From Nitrosomonas sp. (GTDB taxonomy: Bacteria > Pseudomonadota > Gammaproteobacteria > Burkholderiales > Nitrosomonadaceae), in assembly GCA_016710135.1 (NCBI GenBank), contig JADJLM010000004.1, positions 186,001-250,000 of the forward strand: a stretch of 64,000 bases of DNA. The letters are read 5' to 3'. This document shows positions 18,812 through 28,384 of this stretch, one piece after another. The position numbers were made by a program, and so were the translations under genes. The notes below the pieces were generated by a model, which ran no database searches, was not told where the DNA came from, and worked only from the letters and a program-made list of their open reading frames with translations. Each line of letters opens with the position of its first letter. The first letter of the stretch is position 1.

Positions 18812-21800
18812 ATGACTTATGATTCTATCAACTCCAACGCATACTGGGATAATCGATTCAAAAGTAATTGGGATATCTTTGAAGGACCAGCACAATCTCG
18901 CTTTTTTTCTCAAATTGCCATTGAACATTTGCCTAAATGGTTTATCGAGCAAATCAAAAGAAACAATTTAACCTTCGCTGATTGGGGGTGCGCTCAAGGT
19001 GATGGATCAGATGTTTGGGTAAGTTACATTGATCCATCCCAAATAACTGGAATCGATTTTTCACTTGCTGCTATAGAAAAAGCAGCGCAGCGCTACCCTA
19101 CAATTCGTTTTCTCAATGAGGACTGGTTAAGCAAAAGCATATCTGACAATGAAGCCACTTATGATATAGTTTTCTCATCAAATACCTTAGAGCACTTCCA
19201 TAGACCCTATGAGGTATTGGCATCGATATTAAAGCGGGCAAGAAAGGCTGTCTTACTTGCACTTCCCTATAAAGAAATAGATCGGATTGATGAACATTTC
19301 TTTTCATTTTTACCTGAAAATATTCCCTTGGTGCTCAAGAATAACTTTAGGCTTGTTGTATCTCGTGTCATTGATTGTAAAGCCAGACCAAAAACTTCCT
19401 GGCAGGGCTATCAGATCATCTTGCTCTATGCTCATTCAGATTGGATTGATCAATTATTATTATCGCTAAATGATTCCCGTATCGAGTCTTTGGACACAGA
19501 TTCTCACATTGAAAATCTTAATAATCAAATTAAATGTCTAAACGATAGGATCACGCACCAAAATGAACAAATTACCCAGCTCAAGCAAACGATTCTTGAG
19601 CAGAATCAGCGTATTGCTCATTATCATCAAACATTAACAGAAAATAGCCGTAAGCAAGAACAGTTTTCTCAGATTATCGCTGAACGCGATACGCACATTT
19701 CAAAATTAGAGCAGACGTTAGCTCAGCGTGATAGTCAAATTGATCAATTGGAAGCAAAGCGATTACTCGAATATGAAAAAACGATACAGTTATCGGACTG
19801 GGCGCAAAAAATAGATAGTCGCCCATTTCATCATGGAACAAAAAAGTTAGCACTCAAATCAGCAAAAATTTTCTACCACACACTTCCGATTCCCCATCGT
19901 TATAAACAAAAAATTAAGTCATTCCTGGCTCAAACACCTTATTTAAAAAGAATAGTAAAAACGTTCCCGGTATCTGCAAATCAAGTATCTCGTAGTACAA
20001 TAAATACTAAATCATTCATTCCAGATAATTTGCGTGTTTTGATAACAGGAGAAAAATTAAATAGTAGATCTGACTATTTAATTTTCTCAGTAATTGATTG
20101 GCACTTCCGCCTACAGCGCCCTCAACATCTTGCGCGAAATCTAGCTAAACTCGGAAAACGCGTGTTTTACTTCAGTAATCATTTTATTGATTCACCAACA
20201 CCCGGGTATGCCATTGAGCAATTGGATAGCAACATAGAGCTTTACCAAATCAGGCTCTATGTTGAGGATTCCCCAGCGATCTACTTTTCCTCACCTACGA
20301 TTAAGCAACTAAACAATCTGCAACTGAGTATCGCGAAATTTTTTATTGATTTCGCAACTCTATCAAGTGTTTCACTTGTTCAGCACGCATACTGGTATCC
20401 TTTAGTAATACGCTTACCCAATTCGCTTCGAATTTACGACTGTATGGATCATCATGAAGGATTTGGAAATGTATCAGAAGACCTAATTAAGCTTGAGAAA
20501 GAGATGATGTGTAGATTTGATCAAATCATCGTTTCTTCAGCATGGCTAGAAAAACAGGTCCAGCAATATAATAATAATGTTGTGGTCATCCGCAATGCTA
20601 GTGAATACGAGCATTTTAATCATCCACCCATTGAAATCTACTCGGATCCCAAAGGTCGTAAAATAATAGGTTATTATGGCGCGATTGCTGAGTGGTTCGA
20701 CCTTGAATTAGTACAACGCCTGGCTTTGGCTGAGCCTGATGCACTAATACTCCTCATTGGTAACGATACCATTAATGCGTCCCGTATTTTGAAGGAGATG
20801 CCCAACATCATTTTTACAGGCGAGGTATCCTACGATCGACTCCCCTTCTACTTATACGCTTTTGATGTTTGCTTACTGCCATTTAAGATTAGCCCGTTAA
20901 CACTTGCGACAAATCCTGTAAAAATTTATGAATATTTAGCCAGCGGCAAGCCTGTCGTAAGTGTCGATCTCCCAGAAATTGCCCAATTTGAAAACCTAGT
21001 GCAACGCGCTAAGACCTCAGATAAATTTGTATCATTGGTTTCTGCTTGTTTGAAATCATCCAGCCCTGAAACAAATCAAATAGAATCGCGCAAGCAGTTT
21101 GCGAGCAAGCAAACATGGAGCCATCGTGTAACAGACTTAGCGCGAGCCATTCAACAAATATCATTACCAAAGATAAGTGTTATTGCTCTAACTTACAATA
21201 ATTTAAATCTAACGAAACTTTGCTTAAATAGTTTGTTACATTGGAGTGATTATCCCAATCTCGAAATCATTATTGTTGATAATAATTCTTCTGATAACAC
21301 ACCTAATTATCTAACTGAGCTTAATGCGCGTCACCCCGCGATCCAAATTATTCAAAACAAAGCGAATGAAGGCTTTGCTAAAGGCAATAATATTGGCCTT
21401 ACTGCCGCAACAGGTGATTATCTTGTTGTGCTCAATAACGATACTGTCGTTACGCCCGGATGGTTGCTAACAATGCTACGCCATTTGCAGGCTGATTCTT
21501 CGATTGGGTTAATTGGAGCTGTAACGAATAATATTGGGAACGAAGCAAAAATTGACATTACTTACCAATTATTAGGTGAAGAGATGCTCCCTCGCATCAT
21601 ATCGCATACTGTTCTTCCTTATATGGGGCAAAGATTTAAATTAAGAACTGCCGCTTTCTTTTGTGTAATGATGCCTAAAAATGTTTTTCAACAAGTAGGC
21701 TTACTTGATGAGAATTATGGTCGTGGTTTTTTTGAAGATGATGATTATTGTAGACGAATTGATCGCCTAGGCCTAAAAATCGCTTGTGCCGAAGATGTAT

Positions 21801-21931
21801 TCATCCATCATCATCTTTCAGCATCATTTAATCAGATCCCTGATCAAGACAAGCAAGCCTTATTTGAGAAAAATAAAGCTTATTATGAGTCTAAATGGGG
21901 CAAATGGAATCCACATGAGTATAGGCGCTAA
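18812..21931 (+). CDS. Trimodular methyltransferase / glycosyltransferase / GT2 glycosyltransferase fusion
   Basis: A 1039-residue cytoplasmic polysaccharide enzyme. Residues about 1-220 are a class I methyltransferase (FADWGCAQGDGS; NTLEHFHRPYEVL). Residues about 230-330 form a heptad-rich coiled coil. Residues about 420-770 are a GT-B glycosyltransferase related to TuaH/family 4-like enzymes (HFRLQRPQHLARNLAKLG; PVKIYEYLASGKPVVS). From about 788 there is a GT-A family 2 domain (KISVIALTYNNL; EIIIVDNNSSDNTP; VVLNNDTVV; FFEDDDYCRRIDRLG). The coiled coil may set the reach between domains, as in Escherichia O9a WbdD-type chain-length regulators; that is an inference. It overlaps wecB by 17 bp, so it is part of the operon. 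Confidence 0.88.
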   Translation: MTYDSINSNAYWDNRFKSNWDIFEGPAQSRFFSQIAIEHLPKWFIEQIKRNNLTFADWGCAQGDGSDVWVSYIDPSQITGIDFSLAAIEKAAQRYPTIRFLNEDWLSKSISDNEATYDIVFSSNTLEHFHRPYEVLASILKRARKAVLLALPYKEIDRIDEHFFSFLPENIPLVLKNNFRLVVSRVIDCKARPKTSWQGYQIILLYAHSDWIDQLLLSLNDSRIESLDTDSHIENLNNQIKCLNDRITHQNEQITQLKQTILEQNQRIAHYHQTLTENSRKQEQFSQIIAERDTHISKLEQTLAQRDSQIDQLEAKRLLEYEKTIQLSDWAQKIDSRPFHHGTKKLALKSAKIFYHTLPIPHRYKQKIKSFLAQTPYLKRIVKTFPVSANQVSRSTINTKSFIPDNLRVLITGEKLNSRSDYLIFSVIDWHFRLQRPQHLARNLAKLGKRVFYFSNHFIDSPTPGYAIEQLDSNIELYQIRLYVEDSPAIYFSSPTIKQLNNLQLSIAKFFIDFATLSSVSLVQHAYWYPLVIRLPNSLRIYDCMDHHEGFGNVSEDLIKLEKEMMCRFDQIIVSSAWLEKQVQQYNNNVVVIRNASEYEHFNHPPIEIYSDPKGRKIIGYYGAIAEWFDLELVQRLALAEPDALILLIGNDTINASRILKEMPNIIFTGEVSYDRLPFYLYAFDVCLLPFKISPLTLATNPVKIYEYLASGKPVVSVDLPEIAQFENLVQRAKTSDKFVSLVSACLKSSSPETNQIESRKQFASKQTWSHRVTDLARAIQQISLPKISVIALTYNNLNLTKLCLNSLLHWSDYPNLEIIIVDNNSSDNTPNYLTELNARHPAIQIIQNKANEGFAKGNNIGLTAATGDYLVVLNNDTVVTPGWLLTMLRHLQADSSIGLIGAVTNNIGNEAKIDITYQLLGEEMLPRIISHTVLPYMGQRFKLRTAAFFCVMMPKNVFQQVGLLDENYGRGFFEDDDYCRRIDRLGLKIACAEDVFIHHHLSASFNQIPDQDKQALFEKNKAYYESKWGKWNPHEYRR

Positions 21932-23024
21932 TAGAACCATACTTTGCGTTATTGGCACCCGCCCTGAAGCGATCAAAATGGCGCCTGTCATCCTTTCATT
22001 AAGGAAAAAATCATTTCAAGTTCGCGTTCTCGCAACAGCCCAGCATCGAAGTTTACTCGATCAAGTACTCGACTTGTTTGGTATCGAACCTGATATTGAT
22101 TTGAATATAATGAAACCCAATCAATCCCTCGCGTCATTGACTGCGCGGCTACTGCTCAATGTAGAAGAAGTATTAGTATCAGAAAAGCCAGATGCAGTCT
22201 TGGTTCAAGGGGATACCACCACCGTAATGACTGTTGCCTTAGCTTGCTTTTACCAGCATATCTCGGTTGGCCACATCGAAGCCGGATTGAGAACCTGGGA
22301 TATAGATAACCCTTTTCCTGAAGAAGCAAATCGTGTTATTACTGGCAAGTTAGCACGCTGGCACTTTGCGCCGACTGAGGAATCTCGTAGAAACTTGCTC
22401 CGTGATGGCATTCCAGACAAAAATATTTTCATTACTGGAAATACCGTTATTGATACCTTATTGTCGCTTGCTGATCAGGATTTGACTCTTCCGATTAACA
22501 TCGATTCGAATAAACGATTAGTTCTCATAACCGCGCATCGTCGCGAAAATTTTGGTGAGCCACTCCGCTCTATATGCCAAGCTATTAAAACTTTATCCCA
22601 GAACAACCCTAGTGTTGAATTTCTCTATCCGATCCACCCCAATCCTAACGTAACCGAAACCGTAAATGAATTGCTCGCGAACCGAAAAAATGTCCATTTA
22701 TGTGCTCCCCTTGATTACACACATTTTGTTGCAACGATGAAACGTTCTTTTCTGATTCTAACTGACTCAGGAGGAATACAAGAAGAGGCGCCCGCTTTAG
22801 GCAAGCCCGTTCTTGTTCTTCGCAATGAAACGGAGCGCCCTGAAGCAATCGCTCAAGGTGTTGCAAAACTAGTAGGTCATGATTACGATAGAATATTAAG
22901 TGAAACACAACCCCTGCTGGATGATGAATCAGTTTATTTTGCGATGAAAAAAGGAATATCGCCCTATGGAGATGGTCATGCAGCAGAGCGTATTACAAAA
23001 GTGTTAGAGGAGCAGCTTTGTTGA
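21915..23024 (+). CDS. wecB: UDP-N-acetylglucosamine 2-epimerase (non-hydrolysing)
   Basis: A 369-residue enzyme converting UDP-GlcNAc to UDP-ManNAc for surface polysaccharide. Signatures are VIGTRPEAIKMAPV at the N-terminus, VQGDTTTV, HIEAGLRTW, PEEANR, ITAHRRENFG, and LTDSGGIQEEAP followed by RNETERPEA in the C-terminal nucleotide-binding half. The ATG at 21915 gives the family N-terminus; an in-frame extension upstream would lie inside the preceding gene. Overlapping stop/start junctions on both sides indicate a tight operon. Confidence 0.95.
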   Translation: MSIGANRTILCVIGTRPEAIKMAPVILSLRKKSFQVRVLATAQHRSLLDQVLDLFGIEPDIDLNIMKPNQSLASLTARLLLNVEEVLVSEKPDAVLVQGDTTTVMTVALACFYQHISVGHIEAGLRTWDIDNPFPEEANRVITGKLARWHFAPTEESRRNLLRDGIPDKNIFITGNTVIDTLLSLADQDLTLPINIDSNKRLVLITAHRRENFGEPLRSICQAIKTLSQNNPSVEFLYPIHPNPNVTETVNELLANRKNVHLCAPLDYTHFVATMKRSFLILTDSGGIQEEAPALGKPVLVLRNETERPEAIAQGVAKLVGHDYDRILSETQPLLDDESVYFAMKKGISPYGDGHAAERITKVLEEQLC

Positions 23025-24145
23025 AGCAACTGGTTTATCTCTCCCCCTTACCATGGAATAGCTTTAACCAAAGGCCTCATCAATTTGTTGAATGGTTCCA
23101 TAACAAGCACGGAGGCAAAGTGCTGTGGATAGATCCTTACCCCACAAGACTTCCTAATTTAGGGGATTTTAGAAGAATAAAATCATCAACATTTTTGTCA
23201 AGAAACCCCATTAAAGGAAATGACAACAAACCACCATGGATAGAAGTTATTCAACCATTTGTTCCGCCTATTGAACCACTACCAGGGTCTTGCTATGTGT
23301 ATCGTTGGCTGTGGAATGATATTTTACAGGCAACCGATCGTTTTATTGAATCTCAGAACGAAACGCTATTAGGTATTGGTAAACCGTCAGAACTGGCGTT
23401 ACAGGTATTATTCCGTTACCCCTTCCTCAAATCAGTTTATGATGCCATGGATGATTTTCCTGCGTTTTATCAGGGTATATCGAAGTTTGCAATGATGAAT
23501 CGTGAACAACGAATAGCAAAACAAGCAACCCGCATATCAGTTTCCTCTACTAAGCTCGCTGAACGTTTTACCAAATATCAATCCAAACTGGCGCTTGTCC
23601 ATAATGCCTGTGCCGTTGATGCACTGCCCTCCATCAACGATACGTTAAAAACTCGTGTATCGAGAAAACAAGTATTAGGCTATCTTGGAACAATAGGAGA
23701 TTGGTTTGATTGGGCGTTTGTAACTAAACTTGCCGAAACAGTCAGTAGCTCAACGATCCAGCTGATTGGTCCCATCTTTACCAAAATTCCAGCCCCCTTA
23801 CCTAAAAATATCAATTTCTTACCTGCTTGCGAGCATAGCGCTGCAATTCAAGCAATGTTATCGTTTACGGTCGGGCTCATTCCATTCAAGCGTAATGACT
23901 TAACAGCAGCAATCGATCCCATTAAATATTATGAATACCGTTCTTTAGGAATTCCGATTCTTTCAACGCATTTTGGTGAAATGTCCTTGCGGCATGGACA
24001 ACCAGGAATTTTTATCACAAATACTGACTGTGATCTCAGTGATCACATCAATAAAGCGATGGATTACAAATACCCTGAGTCGGAAATTTGCGCATTCAGA
24101 AAAATAAACTCTTGGGAAGCAAGATATTGCTCGCATGTCCCGTAG
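23018..24145 (+). CDS. Glycosyltransferase (GT-B fold), end at a probable rearrangement junction
   Basis: A 375-residue glycosyltransferase resembling the middle domain of the fusion protein two genes upstream: SPLPWNSFNQRPHQFVEW at the N-terminus, VYDAMDDFPAFY, a central GTIGDWFDW and the nucleotide-sugar segment DPIKYYEYRSLGIPILS. The TTG start at 23018 overlaps wecB. After the conserved NSWEAR near the C-terminus the frame ends abruptly (YCSHVP) where the opposite-strand transporter gene begins, so a few to about fifteen terminal residues may be lost. Acceptor and sugar unknown. Confidence 0.8.
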   Translation: MLKQLVYLSPLPWNSFNQRPHQFVEWFHNKHGGKVLWIDPYPTRLPNLGDFRRIKSSTFLSRNPIKGNDNKPPWIEVIQPFVPPIEPLPGSCYVYRWLWNDILQATDRFIESQNETLLGIGKPSELALQVLFRYPFLKSVYDAMDDFPAFYQGISKFAMMNREQRIAKQATRISVSSTKLAERFTKYQSKLALVHNACAVDALPSINDTLKTRVSRKQVLGYLGTIGDWFDWAFVTKLAETVSSSTIQLIGPIFTKIPAPLPKNINFLPACEHSAAIQAMLSFTVGLIPFKRNDLTAAIDPIKYYEYRSLGIPILSTHFGEMSLRHGQPGIFITNTDCDLSDHINKAMDYKYPESEICAFRKINSWEARYCSHVP

Positions 24146-25186
24146 AAAAAAATGAAGTAATGTAATCGTGCCCAGCGCAGTCAATATCAGCCAATACCAA
24201 TATATTTTATTGTGGTAGGTCATACTATCTAATCGAGGAAATAATAGCTCAGTCGATCGACGCAGTGTGCGTGGATAGGCATCCAAGCACGTCAGCAATG
24301 TACTAAACATCGTCGCAAATGCCGCCAAAGCGATAATTGGAAATGCCCATTCCCCGAAGCTAGTTGTATAAAAACCAATAAACTGTTTAGCAAACTCAGT
24401 GCTATTACTAGCCGGCGACTCCGGTGTCCCGTACATGACAAGTGCACCAAGGGTAAGGAAACATACTGCCAGTACCATCGTTCCCCAGTAGCCAACCTTA
24501 AAGTCAAGCAAGGCCTGTGTCAATGGAATACGATGACCCTGTTCCTTATTTTTAGAAACAGACCAAACCGAATGCCAAATCGAAATATCAATGGGAGCAG
24601 GCATCCACCCAATTAATGCAACGAGAAAAAGTATATGGGCTGATTCCGAAAAATTAAACGTTGTTTCAAACTCAGCTTGCTTTTCAATAGGTGTAAAAAA
24701 AGAAACAATAAGCGCAAGTAACGTTGAAATTGTCAAAATGATCATGATGAGCTTCATACTGCGATCAAGAAGTGAATAATGACCGAATCCCAATATTTGT
24801 ACCGACAGTATTAACAACAGCATGGCAATAATCGGAGCATCCAGCGAAATCCCTGTCAACTGGACAAATAATCCTGCTGTAACAATAGAAATCGCCCCCA
24901 TCACAATAAACATGGTCAAAACGCTCAGCAAGAAATAAACCCATACCGCCCATGCGCCAATCTGGTGATAACCATCAAGCAATGTCCTTCCTGTTGCTGC
25001 TGCGTAGCGAGGGCCTAGCTCAAAGATCGGGTACTTAAGGACATTTACTAAAATCACGATGGCCACTAACTGAAACCCAAACTCAGCCCCTGCTCGTGTA
25101 CTCTGTACCAAATGTGAAACACCGACTGCGGCGCCCGCATAGAGTAATCCTGGGCCAAACTGGTTAAGTTTTTCTTTTAGCGACAT
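23963..25186 (-). CDS. Nramp-related membrane transporter, C-terminus replaced
   Basis: A multi-pass inner-membrane protein of the Nramp/MntH superfamily in overall layout: about ten hydrophobic segments starting at GPGLLYAGAAVGVSHLVQST. The usual TM1 motif DPGN is absent (GAAVGVSH instead), and the TM6 motif MPHN is replaced by MPAPID, so metal selectivity is unlikely to be that of MntH. The start is ATG 25186 with AAGG upstream. After FFLRDMRA (24128-24136) the frame runs about 55 codons antisense through the glycosyltransferase gene, which is not a natural C-terminus; the last one or two membrane segments appear lost. Confidence 0.75.
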   Translation of the reverse strand: MSLKEKLNQFGPGLLYAGAAVGVSHLVQSTRAGAEFGFQLVAIVILVNVLKYPIFELGPRYAAATGRTLLDGYHQIGAWAVWVYFLLSVLTMFIVMGAISIVTAGLFVQLTGISLDAPIIAMLLLILSVQILGFGHYSLLDRSMKLIMIILTISTLLALIVSFFTPIEKQAEFETTFNFSESAHILFLVALIGWMPAPIDISIWHSVWSVSKNKEQGHRIPLTQALLDFKVGYWGTMVLAVCFLTLGALVMYGTPESPASNSTEFAKQFIGFYTTSFGEWAFPIIALAAFATMFSTLLTCLDAYPRTLRRSTELLFPRLDSMTYHNKIYWYWLILTALGTITLLHFFLRDMRAISCFPRVYFSECANFRLRVFVIHRFIDVITEITVSICDKNSWLSMPQGHFTKMR

Positions 25187-25252
25187 CAAATAGATACCTT
25201 TATTGAATATTTCATTTGCACAATTGATGTGTGCCTTGTCTGATTAAGTAAT

Positions 25253-26926
25253 TTACTGCTCAACTTTCTTTTCTTGCGCTTCAATTTCTCGTGCGAGAAA
25301 ATCAGTAGCAAGGTCAGCTGCTTCGTTAAAAATATTGACAACCCGTGTCACGCCAGCTTCGTGCATCGCTTGAGCATGCTCGTCATCACGCGCCAACCCA
25401 ACAATTTTCCCGTTAAAACCGGATTCATTCAGCGCATGAAGCAATGCTTGATTAGCGTTCCATTCAGGAACTGTGGTCACGACCCAATCGATTTTTTTCA
25501 ATGGTAATAAATCCAAAAAGGCGGGATTCTCTGCATCTCCATATCGCACGGGCAATCCCTGTCGCCTTAATTCTCTTATAGCTTCAGGATCAAAATCAAC
25601 GCCCATAACGCTAACTTGATGTAGGTGTAAATGCTTTAATATTCTCGCTCCATAACGACCTAACCCAAAAACGATAATCTTAGGGTTATTGGGTATAGCT
25701 CGCTGCTGCTCCACTGAAATCTCACGGTATGGATTCTTACGCTCAAAAATCGATAGCCCGTTAATAAGAAACTCAAACAAACGCTGCGCATTTAGAATCA
25801 TGTAGGCTGATAACGCAATCGAACTAACTCCTACCAGAATGGTTAATTCCAGAGTCTCTGCTTTGAGATGCCCAAGACTGATACCCATGGCGATAAAAAT
25901 TATGGAAAACTCACTTAGCTGGGCCATAGTCAATCCCGACTGGAAACTTGTTCGTTTACGATAGCCCATAAACCCCAGAATACCAATCAAAATAATTGGC
26001 TTTACAACCAGCACAAACAACGTTATTAATAAGACTAGCCACCATGCTTGACCAATCAAGGTAAATTCAAGCTTAGCGCCTAGATTAATGAAAAAGAACA
26101 ATAATAAAAAATCTCGAATCCCAGTTAATCGAGCATAAATAGCATCACGAAAATGGGTAGGAAGCTAGTGAAAATCCAGCCATAAAGGCACCAGCTTCCT
26201 TTGAAAACCCTATCCATTCTCCAATTGCTGCAAAACTAGTACCCCAGGCGATTGCGAATACTAATAATATCTCTTGTGACTTCACAACGAATCGCATAAA
26301 AACCGGGATGACATACCAAATCACTAGAAATAAGAATAATGCGGCTAATACAATCCGTGAAATGAACATCAGGATAGCTTCCAGCCACTCATAAAAATTA
26401 GCGGCTGCTATGTTGCTACCCAAAGCAGTCGATGCCATCATGACTAAAATAACCGCAAGATCTTGGACAATCAAAATTCCGATTGCGATTCGTCCATGCA
26501 ATGAATCAATCTCATGACTATCTGTTAAAAATTTCACGACAATGATCGTGCTCGAGAAAGAAAGTGCAATGGCAAGATAAATAGAAGTTATCCAGTCCTG
26601 GTTCCAAATAAACAACAACCCAAAACCCAGGGAAATCGTGATCAACAGCTGAAAACCACCTGCTTGGAGCGCTACAGGTCCGATATGGCGAACATGCTGT
26701 AAATCCAGCTTCAGACCCACAAGAAACAGTAAAACTGTGATTCCAATTTGCGATAACAAATCAATCTGACCATGCGCATGTACCAATCCCAGTAATGCAG
26801 GTCCAACAAAATACCGGCAACGATATAGGCGATAATAGGAGGTTGTCGCAACCGTATCGCAATAACACCGATAACACTGGCTATCAGTAGCAAAAAAGCC
26901 AGTTCTGCAAATGGTTGATTAGGCAT
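25253..26926 (-). CDS. Kef-type cation:proton antiporter (CPA2) with TrkA-N domain, two frameshifts
   Basis: Three open segments together give one complete KefB-like antiporter of about 557 residues: an N-terminal membrane domain (FLVGLKLDLQHV; ALSFSSTIIVVKFL; KEAGAFMAGFSLAS) and a C-terminal Rossmann TrkA-N domain (IVFGLGRYGARIL, then GVDFDPEAI). The frame is lost near 26807, where one C (G on the coding strand) seems missing so that AGILVGPALLGLVHAHG becomes unreadable, and restored near 26150-26153, where an A run is one base long (FRDAIYARLTG resumes). The two indels compensate. Either sequence errors or early pseudogenisation. ATG at 26926. It would exchange K+ or Na+ for H+. Confidence 0.8.
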
Positions 26927-27042
26927 TAAGGAATTTTATATTTTGATTAATCAGTAAGCGTGTTATCAGAAAAAATATCGATATTATTTACTGAAGATAC
27001 TATGACTTGAGCGCTTATTTGCTCTGTTACAATGGGGACACC

Positions 27043-27356
27043 AAGCTACAAAATCTTCTTCATCCTTCCAAATTCCTAGACTGTCGTCAATGATCAATAT
27101 AATCGATCAGCAGTCGCTATCGCTCTCATTCGAGCGCATATTCCAGGCTTAGCTGAATCAGGTGTAGATAATGAAAACTCGGCCTTCTGATTCAGCGTAT
27201 CCTTAATATTCACCTCCCCTATAAACAGAGCGAGGCCACCCAACACCACCTTATCGTTGCTGAAAAACCGATAAATAAAAAGATATTAAGCCAAACAGCC
27301 TTAAAAGCGTAGTAAATCAATCCACCCACCAAAACAAAAGTACCTGCAGGGACTGT
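27043..27356 (-). pseudogene. Truncated duplicate of the glutaredoxin-CcdA-like gene
   Basis: Bases 27079-27356 align end to end with 31058-31336, inside the membrane-domain coding part of the gene at 30761-31837, with many shared 15-30 base stretches and scattered substitutions and small indels. Just before it, 27052-27078 resembles the 3' flank of that gene at 30730-30757. The copy therefore has lost the roughly 300 bp that lie between these two pieces in the intact locus. No open frame remains. Confidence 0.8.
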
Positions 27357-27416
27357 CGGGAAATTGCACGTAGATTAGGCGATAATACGGAATTATGTGT
27401 GTACCTGGATTAACCG

Positions 27417-27617
27417 ATGAAGAAAAGAGAACAAGGTAGTTTATTTATAACGCTGAATTCACTGGTTCCGTTGGATCATTCCTATCGCAAGCTGGATCAG
27501 CCGCCGCCATTTTCTGAGTTAAGCCGGACCTATCAATCCTTGTATTCACCCAATGGTCGGAAAGAGAAAGGAGGGCTCCACTTACAGTCCCCTTTTGCTT
27601 GTAACTCGTTATCGTAA
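27417..27617 (+). mobile_element. N-terminal remnant of a DDE transposase (IS1182-like)
   Basis: A 66-codon frame whose first ~50 residues have the opening of IS1182-type transposases: SLVPLDHSYRKLDQ then FSELSRTYQSLYSPNGRKEKG. After that the reading becomes unrelated (LHLQSPFACNSLS) and stops, so only the start of the transposase remains. It begins 60 bp after the truncated gene duplicate. The family assignment rests on these short motifs only; terminal repeats were not found. Confidence 0.55.
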
Positions 27618-27852
27618 CCTGTATCTGCTATCATTTCTGTATGGTGAGCTGCTGATAGCATCCACCTAGCTTCTTCGTATTAACTTTATAAATGTTGCAC
27701 GTTATAAACTCGAATTAATTTGATGTGCACTTTCGTTCTACAAGAAATACAAAGATTCGCATTATAATACATGATGCATAGAGAAAGCGTACATCGAGTT
27801 TTCCATCGCTAGATTGCGGTCATTATTCTGGCAAAAAGGGAGTGACATAAAT

Positions 27853-28353
27853 ATGTTTAACTTAGGTTCCATGTTGAATCTAGGTTCCACGGAGCCTGTG
27901 ATAGGCAGTGCATCCACGATTGTGGAATGCACTGCCAGTGAGCTGTTTAAATATATAGGAGAAAATCTATTCCAGAATTATCCCCAATGGTCTCCAGAAG
28001 TTAAAGAACTTGAAAAAATTACTGCTGGCCCAGTACAGTGTGGAACGATTGGATGGCAAGTACGGGTTGACCAAGGGCGCCGCTCAGAATCTCGTTTTAA
28101 AATATCTGATTTCATCCCAGGAAAACGCTTAACATTCTCTGGCATATCCGATCCCTATCGCTGCTCATATGAATTGCAAGCTGGCGATCTTGATAACTCG
28201 ACAAAACTAATATTTACATTTTGAGTTACTTGAGCTACTAGTGATTATGCGTCCCTTTGAGGATTGATTCGTGCTTCCATCAAAGATGGCGTTACCAGAA
28301 CGGTTCAGAATATCAAACGGCTAGTTGAAACTGAAAAACTGAAGCACAAATAA
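27853..28353 (+). CDS. SRPBCC-family (START-like) protein, two frameshifts
   Basis: Small lipid/ligand-binding-fold protein of about 166 residues. The start ATG 27853 has AAGGGAG upstream. The first uninterrupted frame ends at 28224 with LIFTF, but removing one T from the run at 28219-28222 continues it as ELLELLVIMRPFE, and adding one G at 28261-28262 continues as GLIRASIKDGVTRTVQNIKR to the stop at 28351-28353, the usual C-terminal helix of SRPBCC proteins. The two indels compensate. It lies 31 bp before the O-methyltransferase, so both probably form one operon acting on the same small molecule (inference). Confidence 0.7.
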
Positions 28354-28384
28354 TAGGAATAATATTCAGCAAAAAGGAATAATC

